Assembly (NCBI RefSeq): GCF_017874545.1
Contig: NZ_JAGGLT010000006.1
Coordinates: 1 to 64,000 of the forward strand
Direction: 5' to 3'
From: Thermoanaerobacterium butyriciformans
GTDB lineage: Bacteria > Bacillota > Thermoanaerobacteria > Thermoanaerobacterales > Thermoanaerobacteraceae
DNA: 64,000 nt
The position numbers and the translations under genes were made by a program. Of the stretch, positions 56,728-64,000 are shown in pieces. The notes beneath the pieces were generated by a model. That model saw only the letters and a program-made list of their open reading frames with translations. It was not told the origin of the DNA and ran no database searches. The first letter of the stretch is position 1. Each line of letters opens with the position of its first letter.

Positions 56728-57186
56728 ATGAGAACATTAAGGAAAATTATATCAATAATTTTAATTGCAATTTTCGCATTAAGCCTCGCATCTTGCAAGT
56801 CAATGACAAAAACTTCAACTCAAAAGCCAAAACCTCAAACTACACCTAAAGTATCTTACAAAGACGGTATGTACACAGGTGCCGGTCCAAAGTGGTCTGA
56901 AGGCAGCGAAGATGCAACAGTAGTAATAAAAAACGGCAAAATAACAAGTATAACTTTAAGGCGATTAGACAAAAACGGAAAAGAAATCAACTACGACAAA
57001 TGGACAGGTAAAAAGGATCCACAAACAGGTAAAGTCTATCCAAATTTAAAAAAGTTCAGAGTTGATATGGCAAATGAAATGATTAAAAAGCAAACATACA
57101 ATGTAGATACAATAGCAGGTGCGACAGAAACAACTACAAACTGGAAAATAGCTGTTAAGAATGCTCTGGAAAAAGCAAAAAAGTAA
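56728..57186 (+). CDS. FMN-binding lipoprotein
   Basis: The 152-residue lipoprotein has lipobox LASCKS after a signal peptide, a Lys/Pro/Thr-rich spacer, and an FMN-binding domain starting at YKDGMYTGAGPKW. The flavinylation motif DTIAGATETT near residue 132 matches the site where ApbE attaches FMN to a threonine. Such lipoproteins pass electrons at the outer face of the membrane. GGAGGA lies 6 bp before the ATG. No ApbE or Rnf gene is adjacent. Confidence 0.9.
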   Translation: MRTLRKIISIILIAIFALSLASCKSMTKTSTQKPKPQTTPKVSYKDGMYTGAGPKWSEGSEDATVVIKNGKITSITLRRLDKNGKEINYDKWTGKKDPQTGKVYPNLKKFRVDMANEMIKKQTYNVDTIAGATETTTNWKIAVKNALEKAKK

Positions 57187-57425
57187 TGCTAAAAATACAT
57201 AATATAAAGGATATTATCAAGCACAGTTAATCATTCACTTATGTTTTATCCTTTCCTATTATAATTGGCTGAAGTCTCAAAATTTGAAAAATATTATTGT
57301 AAGGGAACGATTAATAAAACTATCATAACATATCGTGATAATAATATTTTTCTAAATTACTAGAGGCTTCTTCTTGTATATTTATGCCAAGTATTATAAA
57401 ATGAAATATGTGGGAGGGAGTAGAA

Positions 57426-58511
57426 ATGGACGCACTAGATAAAGCAAAAAAATTTTATTACGATGAATTTGAAGCAAAACAGCTATATTCTTACTTGGCA
57501 AAAGTAGAAAACAAAAAAGAAATACGTGAATTATTTGAGGAACTTGCAACAATAGAATCAAATCACACGAAATTTTGGTACACATTTCTAAGCGATAGAG
57601 GCGTAAAAGTCAAGCCAAAAATTCGCAACCGCAGTCTGTGGTTTTATAAAGCATTAAGGACATTGCTGGGAAGTAAGCTTTTTATAATTCTCTTAGAGAT
57701 GCAAGAATCAAATAGTACTGATGAATACTATAAATATTACAAAGATCCCATATTAACTGAAAAAGAACGCCATATGCTGTCTCAGATAATAGAAGATGAA
57801 CTGGAACATGAGAAAAATCTAGGAAATCAAAATAAAGAAGCAAATTTCTCAAATATACGTGATTTCATATTAGGAATGAATGACGGGCTTGTAGAGATAT
57901 TGGGAACTGTGACAGGTCTATCTGCCGTATATCAAAATAAGCCGCTGGTTGTTGGCACATCAGGTCTTGTTGTAGGAATAGCAGGTGCATTGTCTATGGC
58001 TATTGGTGCATATACATCTGTAAGATCACAAAGACAAGTCAATGAAGGCATCAAAAGAAAGATGGAGCTTTTATTTAATGTATCAAAAGGCAGGGCGAAA
58101 GAAGAGCTTCTAAACAAGTTAAATGAATCAGGCATACCTGAAGATATAAGCAGAGAAGTTGTTGAAAAACTTGGTGATAATGAAAATGCAATGGCAAACT
58201 TGCTGGTGGAAGAAGTAAAAGAAAATGAAATAAAATCGGCTTTATACACAGGACTTGCATACCTAGTAGGACTCATATTCCCTGTTATACCATACTTCTT
58301 TATTTCTTCATCATCAATTATAGCTTTAGTATTCTCCGTGATTTTTGCAACTATTGCGCTTTCAATTGTAGGCGGTATTGTTTCAATTGCATCAGAAAGT
58401 TTGTCAATTAAAAATAAAATAATCGAAATGGTTTTATCAGGAATAGGTGCTGCCGCACTGTCATATCTATTTGGAACGCTTGTACAGCTTATATTTGGCA
58501 TTAATGCGTAA
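57426..58511 (+). CDS. Ferritin-like domain fused to VIT1/CCC1 iron(II) transporter (MbfA-like)
   Basis: The ATG with GGGAGG 8 bp upstream gives 361 residues. Residues about 1-135 are a rubrerythrin-like helical domain with metal-ligand patterns EFEAKQLYSYLAKVE, ATIESNHTKFW and EDELEHEKNLGN. From about 145 on, the VIT1/CCC1 family transporter follows: FILGMNDGLVEILGTVTGLSAVY, GIAGALSMAIGAYTSVRSQRQ and four to five membrane helices. In MbfA proteins this arrangement exports iron or oxidises iron(II) before transport. It lies about 240 bp after the FMN lipoprotein and is likely a separate unit. Confidence 0.9.
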   Translation: MDALDKAKKFYYDEFEAKQLYSYLAKVENKKEIRELFEELATIESNHTKFWYTFLSDRGVKVKPKIRNRSLWFYKALRTLLGSKLFIILLEMQESNSTDEYYKYYKDPILTEKERHMLSQIIEDELEHEKNLGNQNKEANFSNIRDFILGMNDGLVEILGTVTGLSAVYQNKPLVVGTSGLVVGIAGALSMAIGAYTSVRSQRQVNEGIKRKMELLFNVSKGRAKEELLNKLNESGIPEDISREVVEKLGDNENAMANLLVEEVKENEIKSALYTGLAYLVGLIFPVIPYFFISSSSIIALVFSVIFATIALSIVGGIVSIASESLSIKNKIIEMVLSGIGAAALSYLFGTLVQLIFGINA

Positions 58512-58530
58512 TGGCTTAATGCCTTTTTGC
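58497..58530 (+). terminator. Terminator of the ferritin-VIT1 gene
   Basis: GGCATTAA and TTAATGCC form an 8-bp stem across the stop codon, followed by TTTTTGCGTTTTT. Confidence 0.65.
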
Positions 58531-59022
58531 GTTTTTATAGTAAAAGGATATAAAGATAGTATATACATAATCATATACCAAAAATGATATTTGCAATAAT
58601 ATAAAAATTGCAATAAATGGGGAACCAGTTACAAATATCTTCATCATAAAAATTCTGCTAAATATGATGTAAACAACAAATAACGATATATTAAACACAA
58701 TAAGTTTGAGCGCTAATTCCATATACATTCTAAAGCGCTTTTTTTCTATGTAAGATTTTATGATACCGTAAAATCCAAAAAAGCATATGTAATAAACAGA
58801 TATTAACTTATTAGGAATCAATATTAGCGATAATATCGATGTGGCTAAATAAAATACAAGTCCTCCTATACTGCCTGTCTCTATCACCATTATTGAAATA
58901 GCAAATGACGATACAACAAGAAAAAAGAGCCTGCTGGTAGGCATGACTGATGCAATAAAAAGTATAACCACATTTAAAGCCGCAATCACGCCACCTAGAG
59001 ATAGTGATTTTGCATTCAGCAT
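58516..59022 (-). CDS. Hypothetical polytopic membrane protein
   Basis: The 168-residue protein has about five hydrophobic segments (LGGVIAALNVVILFIASVM, FLVVSSFAISIMVIETG, LATSILSLILIP, ALKLIVFNISLFVVYIIF, FIAIFILLQISFLVYDY). The pattern of small glycines in the first half resembles the ECF transporter substrate-binding subunits loosely. I do not recognise a family. It is the last gene of an operon with a DnaJ-domain gene and a DUF5685-like gene. Confidence 0.75.
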   Translation of the reverse strand: MLNAKSLSLGGVIAALNVVILFIASVMPTSRLFFLVVSSFAISIMVIETGSIGGLVFYLATSILSLILIPNKLISVYYICFFGFYGIIKSYIEKKRFRMYMELALKLIVFNISLFVVYIIFSRIFMMKIFVTGSPFIAIFILLQISFLVYDYVYTIFISFYYKNAKRH

Positions 59023-59034
59023 AAAATCAACTCC

Positions 59035-59646
59035 TTAAAAACATCTAATCATATCTCCACCAATGCATTCGCAACATGTATCACATGCCCATATAGTAAA
59101 GAGGGTCCGGCAGCAATCGTCATTCATTGTCCTTCTGTACACATCCCCTTGATATACACCTCTTTGCATCTCCATGTTGTTTAATGCTTCACGATACTCC
59201 ATGTTACTAGGGTCCATGTTGACAGCCGTCCTGAAACAGTTGTACGCTTCTCCAAATCTTCCCTTTCTGTAATTTACATGGCCATACAAATAATACCATT
59301 GTGCACTTCTGTCTCTCATACTATTTAATATGTTTTCTGCTGCATATAAGTCATTTCTATTAAGTGCATTTATCACTTCATAGTACATGGATTCATTATC
59401 ACTGTATGTCGTATTTCCACTGTTATAACTTCTGTCATGGTTGCAATTATTAGAACCAGCATATCCATCCATTATTGCTTTATATGCATCATTTATTTCT
59501 CTTAATTTTTCTTCTGCAAGGTCTTTTAACGGGTTATCAGTATACTGATCAGGATGGTACTTCTTCACAAGTTCCCTATAAGCTTTTTTAACTTCTTCTA
59601 TTGAAGCCCCTTCTTTTAATCCTAAAACTTCGTACGGGTTCTGCAT
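59035..59646 (-). CDS. DnaJ-domain protein with C-terminal TPR-like repeats
   Basis: The 203-residue protein starts with a J domain (NPYEVLGLKEGASIEEVKKAYRELVKKYHPDQY), including the HPD triad, and ends with a TPR-like segment (GHVNYRKGRFGEAYNCFRTAVNMDPSN). It may recruit DnaK to specific partners. The C-terminal CDTCCECIGGDMIRCF is cysteine-rich and unusual. It overlaps the upstream DUF5685-like gene by 25 bp. Confidence 0.88.
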   Translation of the reverse strand: MQNPYEVLGLKEGASIEEVKKAYRELVKKYHPDQYTDNPLKDLAEEKLREINDAYKAIMDGYAGSNNCNHDRSYNSGNTTYSDNESMYYEVINALNRNDLYAAENILNSMRDRSAQWYYLYGHVNYRKGRFGEAYNCFRTAVNMDPSNMEYREALNNMEMQRGVYQGDVYRRTMNDDCCRTLFTIWACDTCCECIGGDMIRCF

Positions 59647-60518
59647 GATTTATCTCCTTCCATAATCCTCATAAATTCCATGTATAGCCCAATCCTGAAG
59701 ATATTATCAATTATACCAATGTTTTTCTTGAATCTCAATTGTTCATACAATTTCACTATTGCAGAAAGAGTGAAGCTTAAATTAAATTTCGTCCACTCTT
59801 TTATCTCTTCAATTACATTATTAATCTCTATATTATCTTTATCGGTAAAATTATACTGATATATAAAAGGATTGTAGTTTCCATTTTTTATATCATCTTT
59901 TAAATCATTATACGCATCTAAAATGTATATATATCTTCCTAAATGATATGCAATTTCTTCAACCTTTTTGTAAGCTTCATCATCTATATTCAGATTTTCA
60001 TAAAGAAAAACTTCACGCAAAATATTCGCAAACGGCTCTGCAGCCTCATCAACAGAAGAACATTTATCTCTCTCCAAATTTTGCAATGTTGTCAGATATT
60101 TCTTTATATTTTGTGCCTTTTCTGCATATAGTTTGTACGATTTTTTAAACTGTTTTCTGAATAAAAACTCTAAAAATGAACTGGCAGTAGCTTTCCCATC
60201 TGCCTTGTCGTCCAAAAACTTATAATAGACTAGTATTGCATTCATATCAGCAGCATATTTTACATATGGATTTTCTTTTATGACAGGCTTCTTCTTAAAT
60301 GGATTTATAATACAACCTTCTAACTTCATATCAACTATCTCATCCGATAAACCCGATAAAAAAATTGCAAGATACGTAAGCTCATAGTTCAAAGTCAATC
60401 GGCTTATCTCGCCATATTTTCTTCCGATTTCCTTGCATAGGCCACAGTAATACGCCTTAAAAACATCGTAATCTTTTATCTTCATCTCAGGTTTGTAAGG
60501 CTTTATATATCCAAACAT
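59622..60518 (-). CDS. DUF5685-like helical protein
   Basis: The 298-residue helical protein begins MFGYIKPYKPEMKIKDYDVFKAYYCGLCKEIGRKYG, the typical start of DUF5685 proteins in clostridia. It contains two aspartate-rich helices (ILVYYKFLDDKADGKAT and YILDAYNDLKDDIKNGNYNPF) that resemble the metal-binding DDxxD and NDxxD signatures of all-helical prenyl-synthase-like folds. The two-CYS motif CGLCKEIG is invariant in what I recall of the family. Function is unknown; the operon with a J-domain gene is a conserved pairing as far as I remember. Confidence 0.75.
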   Translation of the reverse strand: MFGYIKPYKPEMKIKDYDVFKAYYCGLCKEIGRKYGEISRLTLNYELTYLAIFLSGLSDEIVDMKLEGCIINPFKKKPVIKENPYVKYAADMNAILVYYKFLDDKADGKATASSFLEFLFRKQFKKSYKLYAEKAQNIKKYLTTLQNLERDKCSSVDEAAEPFANILREVFLYENLNIDDEAYKKVEEIAYHLGRYIYILDAYNDLKDDIKNGNYNPFIYQYNFTDKDNIEINNVIEEIKEWTKFNLSFTLSAIVKLYEQLRFKKNIGIIDNIFRIGLYMEFMRIMEGDKSCRTRTKF

Positions 60519-60530
60519 AGCATCTTCCTC

Positions 60531-60564
60531 AAAAAAAATAATCCTGATACTATTTTATCAGGAT
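60531..60564 (-). terminator. Terminator of queT
   Basis: On the minus strand ATCCTGATA and TATCAGGAT form a 9-bp stem with a 6-nt loop, followed by TATTTTTTTT. Confidence 0.9.
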
Positions 60565-60597
60565 ATAAGCTGTAATTCAAATTAAACAAATACCAAC

Positions 60598-61089
60598 TTA
60601 TCTAATCATTTCTTTTATTTTCTCATTTTTATCTATATACAAAAGAAGAGGCAATCCCAATACATAGCACGCAATCATCTCACCTAATCCAACCCATAGC
60701 ATCGAAGCTACAAGGGGCAAATTAAATACAACATTCAATTCTATGCCTATAATGACTGCATTTATTATAACAGGCGGTAATGGCGCCAAATATCGCTTAT
60801 ATCTAAGATTGGATTTGCCAATATAGTACGTTATCACAGCACTGATTAGCGTCGCTAAAGAACCAAAAACCACATCGAATATTCCATTTCCGCCTATCAT
60901 ATTTGCAATTATGCATCCAACAAAAAGTCCAAAAATGGAATACGACGAAAAGAAAGGCATAATTGTAAGTGCTTCTGCTACTCTCACTTGAATCTGTCCA
61001 TAGCTTATTGGCGCAAGTGCCACTGTCACAACTGCGTATACTGCAGCGATCAATGCGCCGTAGACGATTTTCTTAGTTCTTCTGTTCAA
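60598..61089 (-). CDS. queT: QueT-family preQ1/queuosine-precursor transporter (ECF S component)
   Basis: The 163-residue membrane protein has five to six helices and matches QueT: VYGALIAAVYAVVTVALAPISYGQIQVRVAEALTIMPFF and the later LPPVIINAVIIGIELN. It is the substrate-binding subunit that works with shared ECF ATPase and T components encoded elsewhere. A preQ1-I riboswitch sits directly before the start codon and places its GGAGG site in the aptamer tail. Confidence 0.93.
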   Translation of the reverse strand: MNRRTKKIVYGALIAAVYAVVTVALAPISYGQIQVRVAEALTIMPFFSSYSIFGLFVGCIIANMIGGNGIFDVVFGSLATLISAVITYYIGKSNLRYKRYLAPLPPVIINAVIIGIELNVVFNLPLVASMLWVGLGEMIACYVLGLPLLLYIDKNEKIKEMIR

Positions 61090-61096
61090 TTTTATC

Positions 61097-61139
61097 TCCT
61101 CCGTAGTTTTGTTTATAGACAGGATTTTGCGAACTGTCT
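61097..61139 (-). promoter_or_regulatory. preQ1-I riboswitch upstream of queT
   Basis: The minus strand reads AGACAG-TTCGC-AAAATC-CTGTCT, then ATAAACAAAACTACGGAGG. The first stem with its TTCGC loop and the A-rich tail that folds back as an H-type pseudoknot match the preQ1 class I aptamer. The tail includes the ribosome-binding GGAGG, so ligand binding should block translation. Confidence 0.92.
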
Positions 61140-61146
61140 TTACTCC

Positions 61147-61175
61147 ATTATACAGTCAAATTGTTGTCAGGTCAA
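61147..61175 (-). promoter_or_regulatory. Promoter of the queT riboswitch transcript
   Basis: TTGACC (61175-61170), 17 bp, TATAAT (61152-61147) on the minus strand; it starts inside the end of vapC. Confidence 0.85.
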
Positions 61176-61551
61176 ACAATTTAACATCGTCTATCATTTT
61201 AAAATGTTTATCAAATGAAAATATCATCATATCATTTTTTATCGCTAAATAAGCAATAAGCACATCTGACATTGGTATGGTTTTGCCATCTCTCCTCAAT
61301 TTAAAAGAAAGTTTTCCAACTCCAATCCAATCCTTATCATCACATGATACCGTCGGTATCGAATCAATATACCTTTCAAGCATCCCTCTCTCTTTTTCTG
61401 TCTTCACTCCTTGAAGAAGTTCAGCAATTATAAGGCCTGTTATATAGATTCTGTCCTGCAAAAGCATATCATCGATAATCTCAACAATCTCTCGTTTGTC
61501 CCTAAAATATTCTATCCATACAGATGTATCAACAAGTATTTTATCTTTCAT
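61156..61551 (-). CDS. vapC: VapC-family PIN-domain toxin
   Basis: The 131-residue ribonuclease has the four acidic residues of a PIN domain: VDTSVWIEYF (Asp), IIAELLQGV (Glu), PMSDVLIAYLA (Asp) and SFDKHFKMI (Asp). It cleaves RNA (tRNA or rRNA in studied cases). It overlaps the upstream antitoxin gene by 11 bp, as in standard vapBC operons. Confidence 0.93.
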   Translation of the reverse strand: MKDKILVDTSVWIEYFRDKREIVEIIDDMLLQDRIYITGLIIAELLQGVKTEKERGMLERYIDSIPTVSCDDKDWIGVGKLSFKLRRDGKTIPMSDVLIAYLAIKNDMMIFSFDKHFKMIDDVKLFDLTTI

Positions 61552-61756
61552 CGATTTCCATGCTCCTTAATTTTTCAATGTCTGAAGAATCTATTGCGAA
61601 ATTTATCTTTCCCTTAAGTTCCATCAAACGCTGCAATTTTTTCATCCTTATGGCATCCTTCAACGCCTCTTCAACCGCTTTCGACCTGTTGTTGGTCTCA
61701 TACAGCATTTCAGCTTCTTTGAGAATATCCTCAGATACATTTATCGTTGTACGCAT
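61541..61756 (-). CDS. vapB: VapB-type ribbon-helix-helix antitoxin
   Basis: The ATG with GGAG 8 bp upstream gives 71 residues. The N-terminal MRTTINVSEDILKEAEMLYETN is a ribbon-helix-helix (Arc-like) DNA-binding fold, and the C-terminal KINFAIDSSDIEKLRSMEI would wrap the toxin. The pair is likely autoregulated. It is promoter-proximal and precedes vapC. Confidence 0.88.
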   Translation of the reverse strand: MRTTINVSEDILKEAEMLYETNNRSKAVEEALKDAIRMKKLQRLMELKGKINFAIDSSDIEKLRSMEIDER

Positions 61757-61860
61757 ACGATCATCTCCTTCATACTTATAATACATCAATATGTTATGAT
61801 AATCAAGATGATAAATTTAACCTTAAAATTATTCATATCAGATTTAAACTTTTTAAGCTT

Positions 61861-62634
61861 CTACACTTTTGTAATGCTTAAAAAATACATAGAAACAGCA
61901 ATTACAAGCTCTGCAAATTCATTGACTGCGCCTAATGTATCTCCTGTCATACCACCTATTCTCATAGATATGTACTTAGTGATAAGATATGTGACAATTG
62001 ATGAGATAGCTAAAAGCTTCAGCAACACTGTAAAATGGACAAAAATCATGCCAACAAACGATGTAAATAATAAGCTTAATATTAATTCCGCGATAGATAT
62101 TTTGCCTATGATAAGTCCTCCCAATCCTTCTCCGCCTCTCGCTGATCTCGATGCGTACGCTGCTAAAACTATGGAAAAGCGTCCAATGAGAGGCATTAAT
62201 ATCAATGTGGAATATATGAGATTGCCTTTGATGTCAGTTAAAAACAATATCTTTAAAATTATTAAAAAAACCAAAGCAAGGACTCCATTCGTCCCAAGCC
62301 TTGAGTCCCTCATTATCTCAAGCATTCTGTCCCGACTTCTGTTGCTAAAAAGTCCATCGAATGTGTCTGCAAACCCATCGATGTGCATAGCACCTGTCAG
62401 AATGTACGATGATGCTAAAGCTATTGTGATGGCTATTTCCCGGGGAAATATATTTTTAGAAGCATAAAACATGAGGCTTACAACAGTGCCAACAACCCCA
62501 CCTACAAAAGGGAAATATTTGGCCATCCTGTGAAAGTCATTTTTATCTGCATCAATTTGAATATTAATAGGTATCCTTGTCATAAATTGAAGCGATAATA
62601 TAAAAGCCTTTATCTCATCCATCTTATTCACCAC
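61861..62634 (-). CDS. cobS: Adenosylcobinamide-GDP ribazoletransferase
   Basis: CobS joins alpha-ribazole (phosphate) to adenosylcobinamide-GDP, the last step of cobalamin synthesis, at the membrane. The 257-residue polytopic protein contains the CobS signature GAMHIDGFADTFDGLFSNRSRDRMLEIMRDSRLGTNGV, which includes DGxxDxxDG-type metal aspartates. It lies 1 bp from the cobU gene end (GTG start) and is co-transcribed. Confidence 0.96.
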   Translation of the reverse strand: MVNKMDEIKAFILSLQFMTRIPINIQIDADKNDFHRMAKYFPFVGGVVGTVVSLMFYASKNIFPREIAITIALASSYILTGAMHIDGFADTFDGLFSNRSRDRMLEIMRDSRLGTNGVLALVFLIILKILFLTDIKGNLIYSTLILMPLIGRFSIVLAAYASRSARGGEGLGGLIIGKISIAELILSLLFTSFVGMIFVHFTVLLKLLAISSIVTYLITKYISMRIGGMTGDTLGAVNEFAELVIAVSMYFLSITKV

Positions 62635-62635
62635 A

Positions 62636-63202
62636 TCACCGTAAGCTATTATTTTTTATTTCTAATGGTATGCCTGAAACCATAAAATAGACAAAATCGG
62701 CATTCTCAGCAATTTTTTTGTTCATTCGCCCTGATATGTCCCTAAATATCCTTCCCAATTTATATTCTGGGACAAGTCCCATTCCAACTTCATTTGTCAC
62801 GACTATTACATCTTTATCCTTCTCTTTGGAGGCTTTTATAAAGCCATCAACTTCCCTGCTTATTTTTTCTTCGGCTCTTGCTACATCTTCTAAATCTTTC
62901 TCTTCCCACGTCATATCTATCTCTAAAAGCAGATTGGACACCATCACTGTCAGACAGTCTAAAAGCACAGCTTTCTTGTCTGTCCCTCTTATTATGTCAA
63001 AGATGCCATTGTAAGCTTCTACTGTTTCCCATTCCTTTGGCCTTCTTTCTCTGTGCCTTTTAACCCTTTCTTTCATCTCATCGTCAAACGGTATAGACGT
63101 AGCTATGTAAAGTACACTGTAACCAGCATATTTCACAGCAAGACTTTCTGCAAACTGGCTTTTGCCAGACCTTGCGCCGCCTGTCACCATAATCAAAGCC
63201 AA
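62636..63202 (-). CDS. cobU: Adenosylcobinamide kinase/guanylyltransferase
   Basis: CobU phosphorylates adenosylcobinamide and attaches GMP. The P-loop VTGGARSGKSQFAE, the GMP-acceptor histidine in RVKRHRERRPKEWETVE, the LLDCLTVMVSNL segment and VVTNEVGMGLVPE are all present. I chose a TTG start (AGAAGGTG 6 bp upstream), giving 188 residues; an ATG 27 bp upstream lies in the end of cobD without a clear site. It is part of the cob cluster and overlaps cobD's end if the longer start is used. Confidence 0.95.
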   Translation of the reverse strand: MALIMVTGGARSGKSQFAESLAVKYAGYSVLYIATSIPFDDEMKERVKRHRERRPKEWETVEAYNGIFDIIRGTDKKAVLLDCLTVMVSNLLLEIDMTWEEKDLEDVARAEEKISREVDGFIKASKEKDKDVIVVTNEVGMGLVPEYKLGRIFRDISGRMNKKIAENADFVYFMVSGIPLEIKNNSLR

Positions 63203-63225
63203 TAGAAACACCTTCTTTCTCAAAA

Positions 63226-64000
63226 TCATTTAAGAACTTCTTTTGCAGCTTCTACCAGTTTTACATTATCACGATGGCTTTTTACAGCCACTCTAAAATA
63301 CCTATCATCCAAATACCTGAAATTTGATGCATCTCTTATCAGGATCCCTCTTTTTAACAATTCTTCTTTTAAATCATTAACGCTCAGATTCTTCAGTTTT
63401 AAAAGCATAAAATTGACCTGTGTATGAAACACAACCAATTCATCTATCTTTTTAAGCTCATTCGTTAAATAATCTATTTCCTCTTTTATGTATTTTCTCG
63501 TATTTTCCATAAATTTTATATCATCAAAAATCCTTCTTCCCACTGCATCAGCAAAAGCATTTACCGTCCAAGGCTCTTTATAAGCTTCCAATCTCTTTAT
63601 CAAATCTTCACTTCCAAAACCGTATCCAAGGCGCAATCCTGGTAGCCCAAAAAATTTTGTTGCAGCTCTTACTACAAAAAGATTATCATAGTAATTTATG
63701 AGATCTAAAGACTGGTATTTTTCATAATCGCATATAAATTCTATAAATGCCTCATCTATCATCACCGGCAAATCCAGCTTTTTCGCTTCCTTCACGATAT
63801 ATTCCACATCTTTTCGATTTATTGCCTTTCCTGTAGGATTATTTGGATTTCCTATGATGACAGAGTCTACTTCTTTAAAGCGATTTGATATTTCATCTGC
63901 ATCGATCACATATCCATTTTCTTCAGGAATCCGATAGTAAAAAGGATTTCCACCTGACAATGTGACTGCTCTTTCGTATTCTAAAAAAGCAGGAGATGGA
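63226..64000 (-). CDS. cobD: Partial threonine-phosphate decarboxylase (CobD) / HisC-like aminotransferase
   Basis: The frame stays open to the window edge, so only the C-terminal 257 codons are seen. PAFLEYERAVTLSGGNPFYY starts the visible part, and NPNNPTG, MIDEAFIEF and VRAATKFFGLPGLRLGYG (with the lysine that binds PLP) identify a fold-type I aminotransferase. The position beside cobU and cobS and the sequence favour CobD, which makes (R)-1-amino-2-propanol phosphate, over HisC. The start lies beyond the window. Confidence 0.9.
   Translation of the reverse strand, partial: PSPAFLEYERAVTLSGGNPFYYRIPEENGYVIDADEISNRFKEVDSVIIGNPNNPTGKAINRKDVEYIVKEAKKLDLPVMIDEAFIEFICDYEKYQSLDLINYYDNLFVVRAATKFFGLPGLRLGYGFGSEDLIKRLEAYKEPWTVNAFADAVGRRIFDDIKFMENTRKYIKEEIDYLTNELKKIDELVVFHTQVNFMLLKLKNLSVNDLKEELLKRGILIRDASNFRYLDDRYFRVAVKSHRDNVKLVEAAKEVLK

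Noticed and set aside
61796-62467. A 223-codon plus-strand frame opposite cobS
   Set aside because: The start has no good ribosome site, and the frame is the shadow of a conserved membrane enzyme on the other strand.

Overview
The window looks like a chromosomal segment of a low-GC, spore-forming, strictly anaerobic Firmicute. The closest fit I can suggest is a saccharolytic thermophile of the Thermoanaerobacterium/Thermoanaerobacter type, but this is inferred from gene content and low GC rather than from any database search. Supporting features are a pyruvate:ferredoxin oxidoreductase, rubrerythrin and peroxiredoxin, sporulation proteins (YyaC, a GerMN protein), a PTS with antitermination control, preQ1 and SAM riboswitches, and a cobalamin cluster. 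No phage, insertion sequence or CRISPR array is visible. Most of the window is ordinary core metabolism with a few small accessory modules.

Layout. 1-4.3 kb: an HD-GYP protein behind a 52-T tract, metK under a SAM-I riboswitch, a peroxiredoxin-rubrerythrin operon, and three tRNAs (Pro, Thr, Tyr). 4.3-21.9 kb: a secreted phosphodiester glycosidase fusion, sporulation genes, a two-component system, nagA beside a CcpA-like repressor, a 44-residue membrane protein missed by length cut-offs, envelope proteins, a BlaI/M56-peptidase pair with two operators, and an MntA/HepT toxin-antitoxin pair. 22-25 kb: a complete pantothenate operon (PanG-like reductase, panB, panC, panD) behind a structured leader. 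25-31.4 kb: capA, tyrS with an HD hydrolase, aconitase and a homocitrate/Re-citrate synthase-like gene. 31.4-35.5 kb: an N-acetylglucosamine PTS with its own antiterminator and two antiterminator-binding (RAT) elements, one of which drives an unrecognised protein. 35.5-45.8 kb: a chemoreceptor with a sigma-D promoter, then a nucleoside uptake and breakdown operon (BMP lipoprotein, ABC transporter, GntR regulator, cdd, deoB, pdp). 45.8-54.8 kb: a split formiminotransferase/cyclodeaminase, a PEPCK-like DUF4914 protein with a leader attenuator, nifJ with a 596-bp regulatory region, and icd. 54.8-64 kb: an AEC transporter, an FMN-binding lipoprotein, a ferritin-VIT1 iron protein, a DnaJ operon, queT under a preQ1-I riboswitch, vapBC, and cobS-cobU-cobD running off the end.

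How they work together. Synthesis of 2-oxoglutarate is covered by pyruvate/acetyl-CoA (nifJ), a citrate-forming candidate, aconitase and icd. GlcNAc use is covered by the PTS and nagA. Nucleosides are imported, phosphorolysed and isomerised to pentose phosphate by a single operon.

The most interesting signals are RNA-level or context-level: mutually exclusive pairings in the pan leader, the duplicated RAT/terminator units with a gene of unknown function, the attenuator before the DUF4914 gene, repeated operator-like sites upstream of nifJ, and a large inverted repeat before the citrate genes. All computed structures here were read by eye; no folding or homology search was run.
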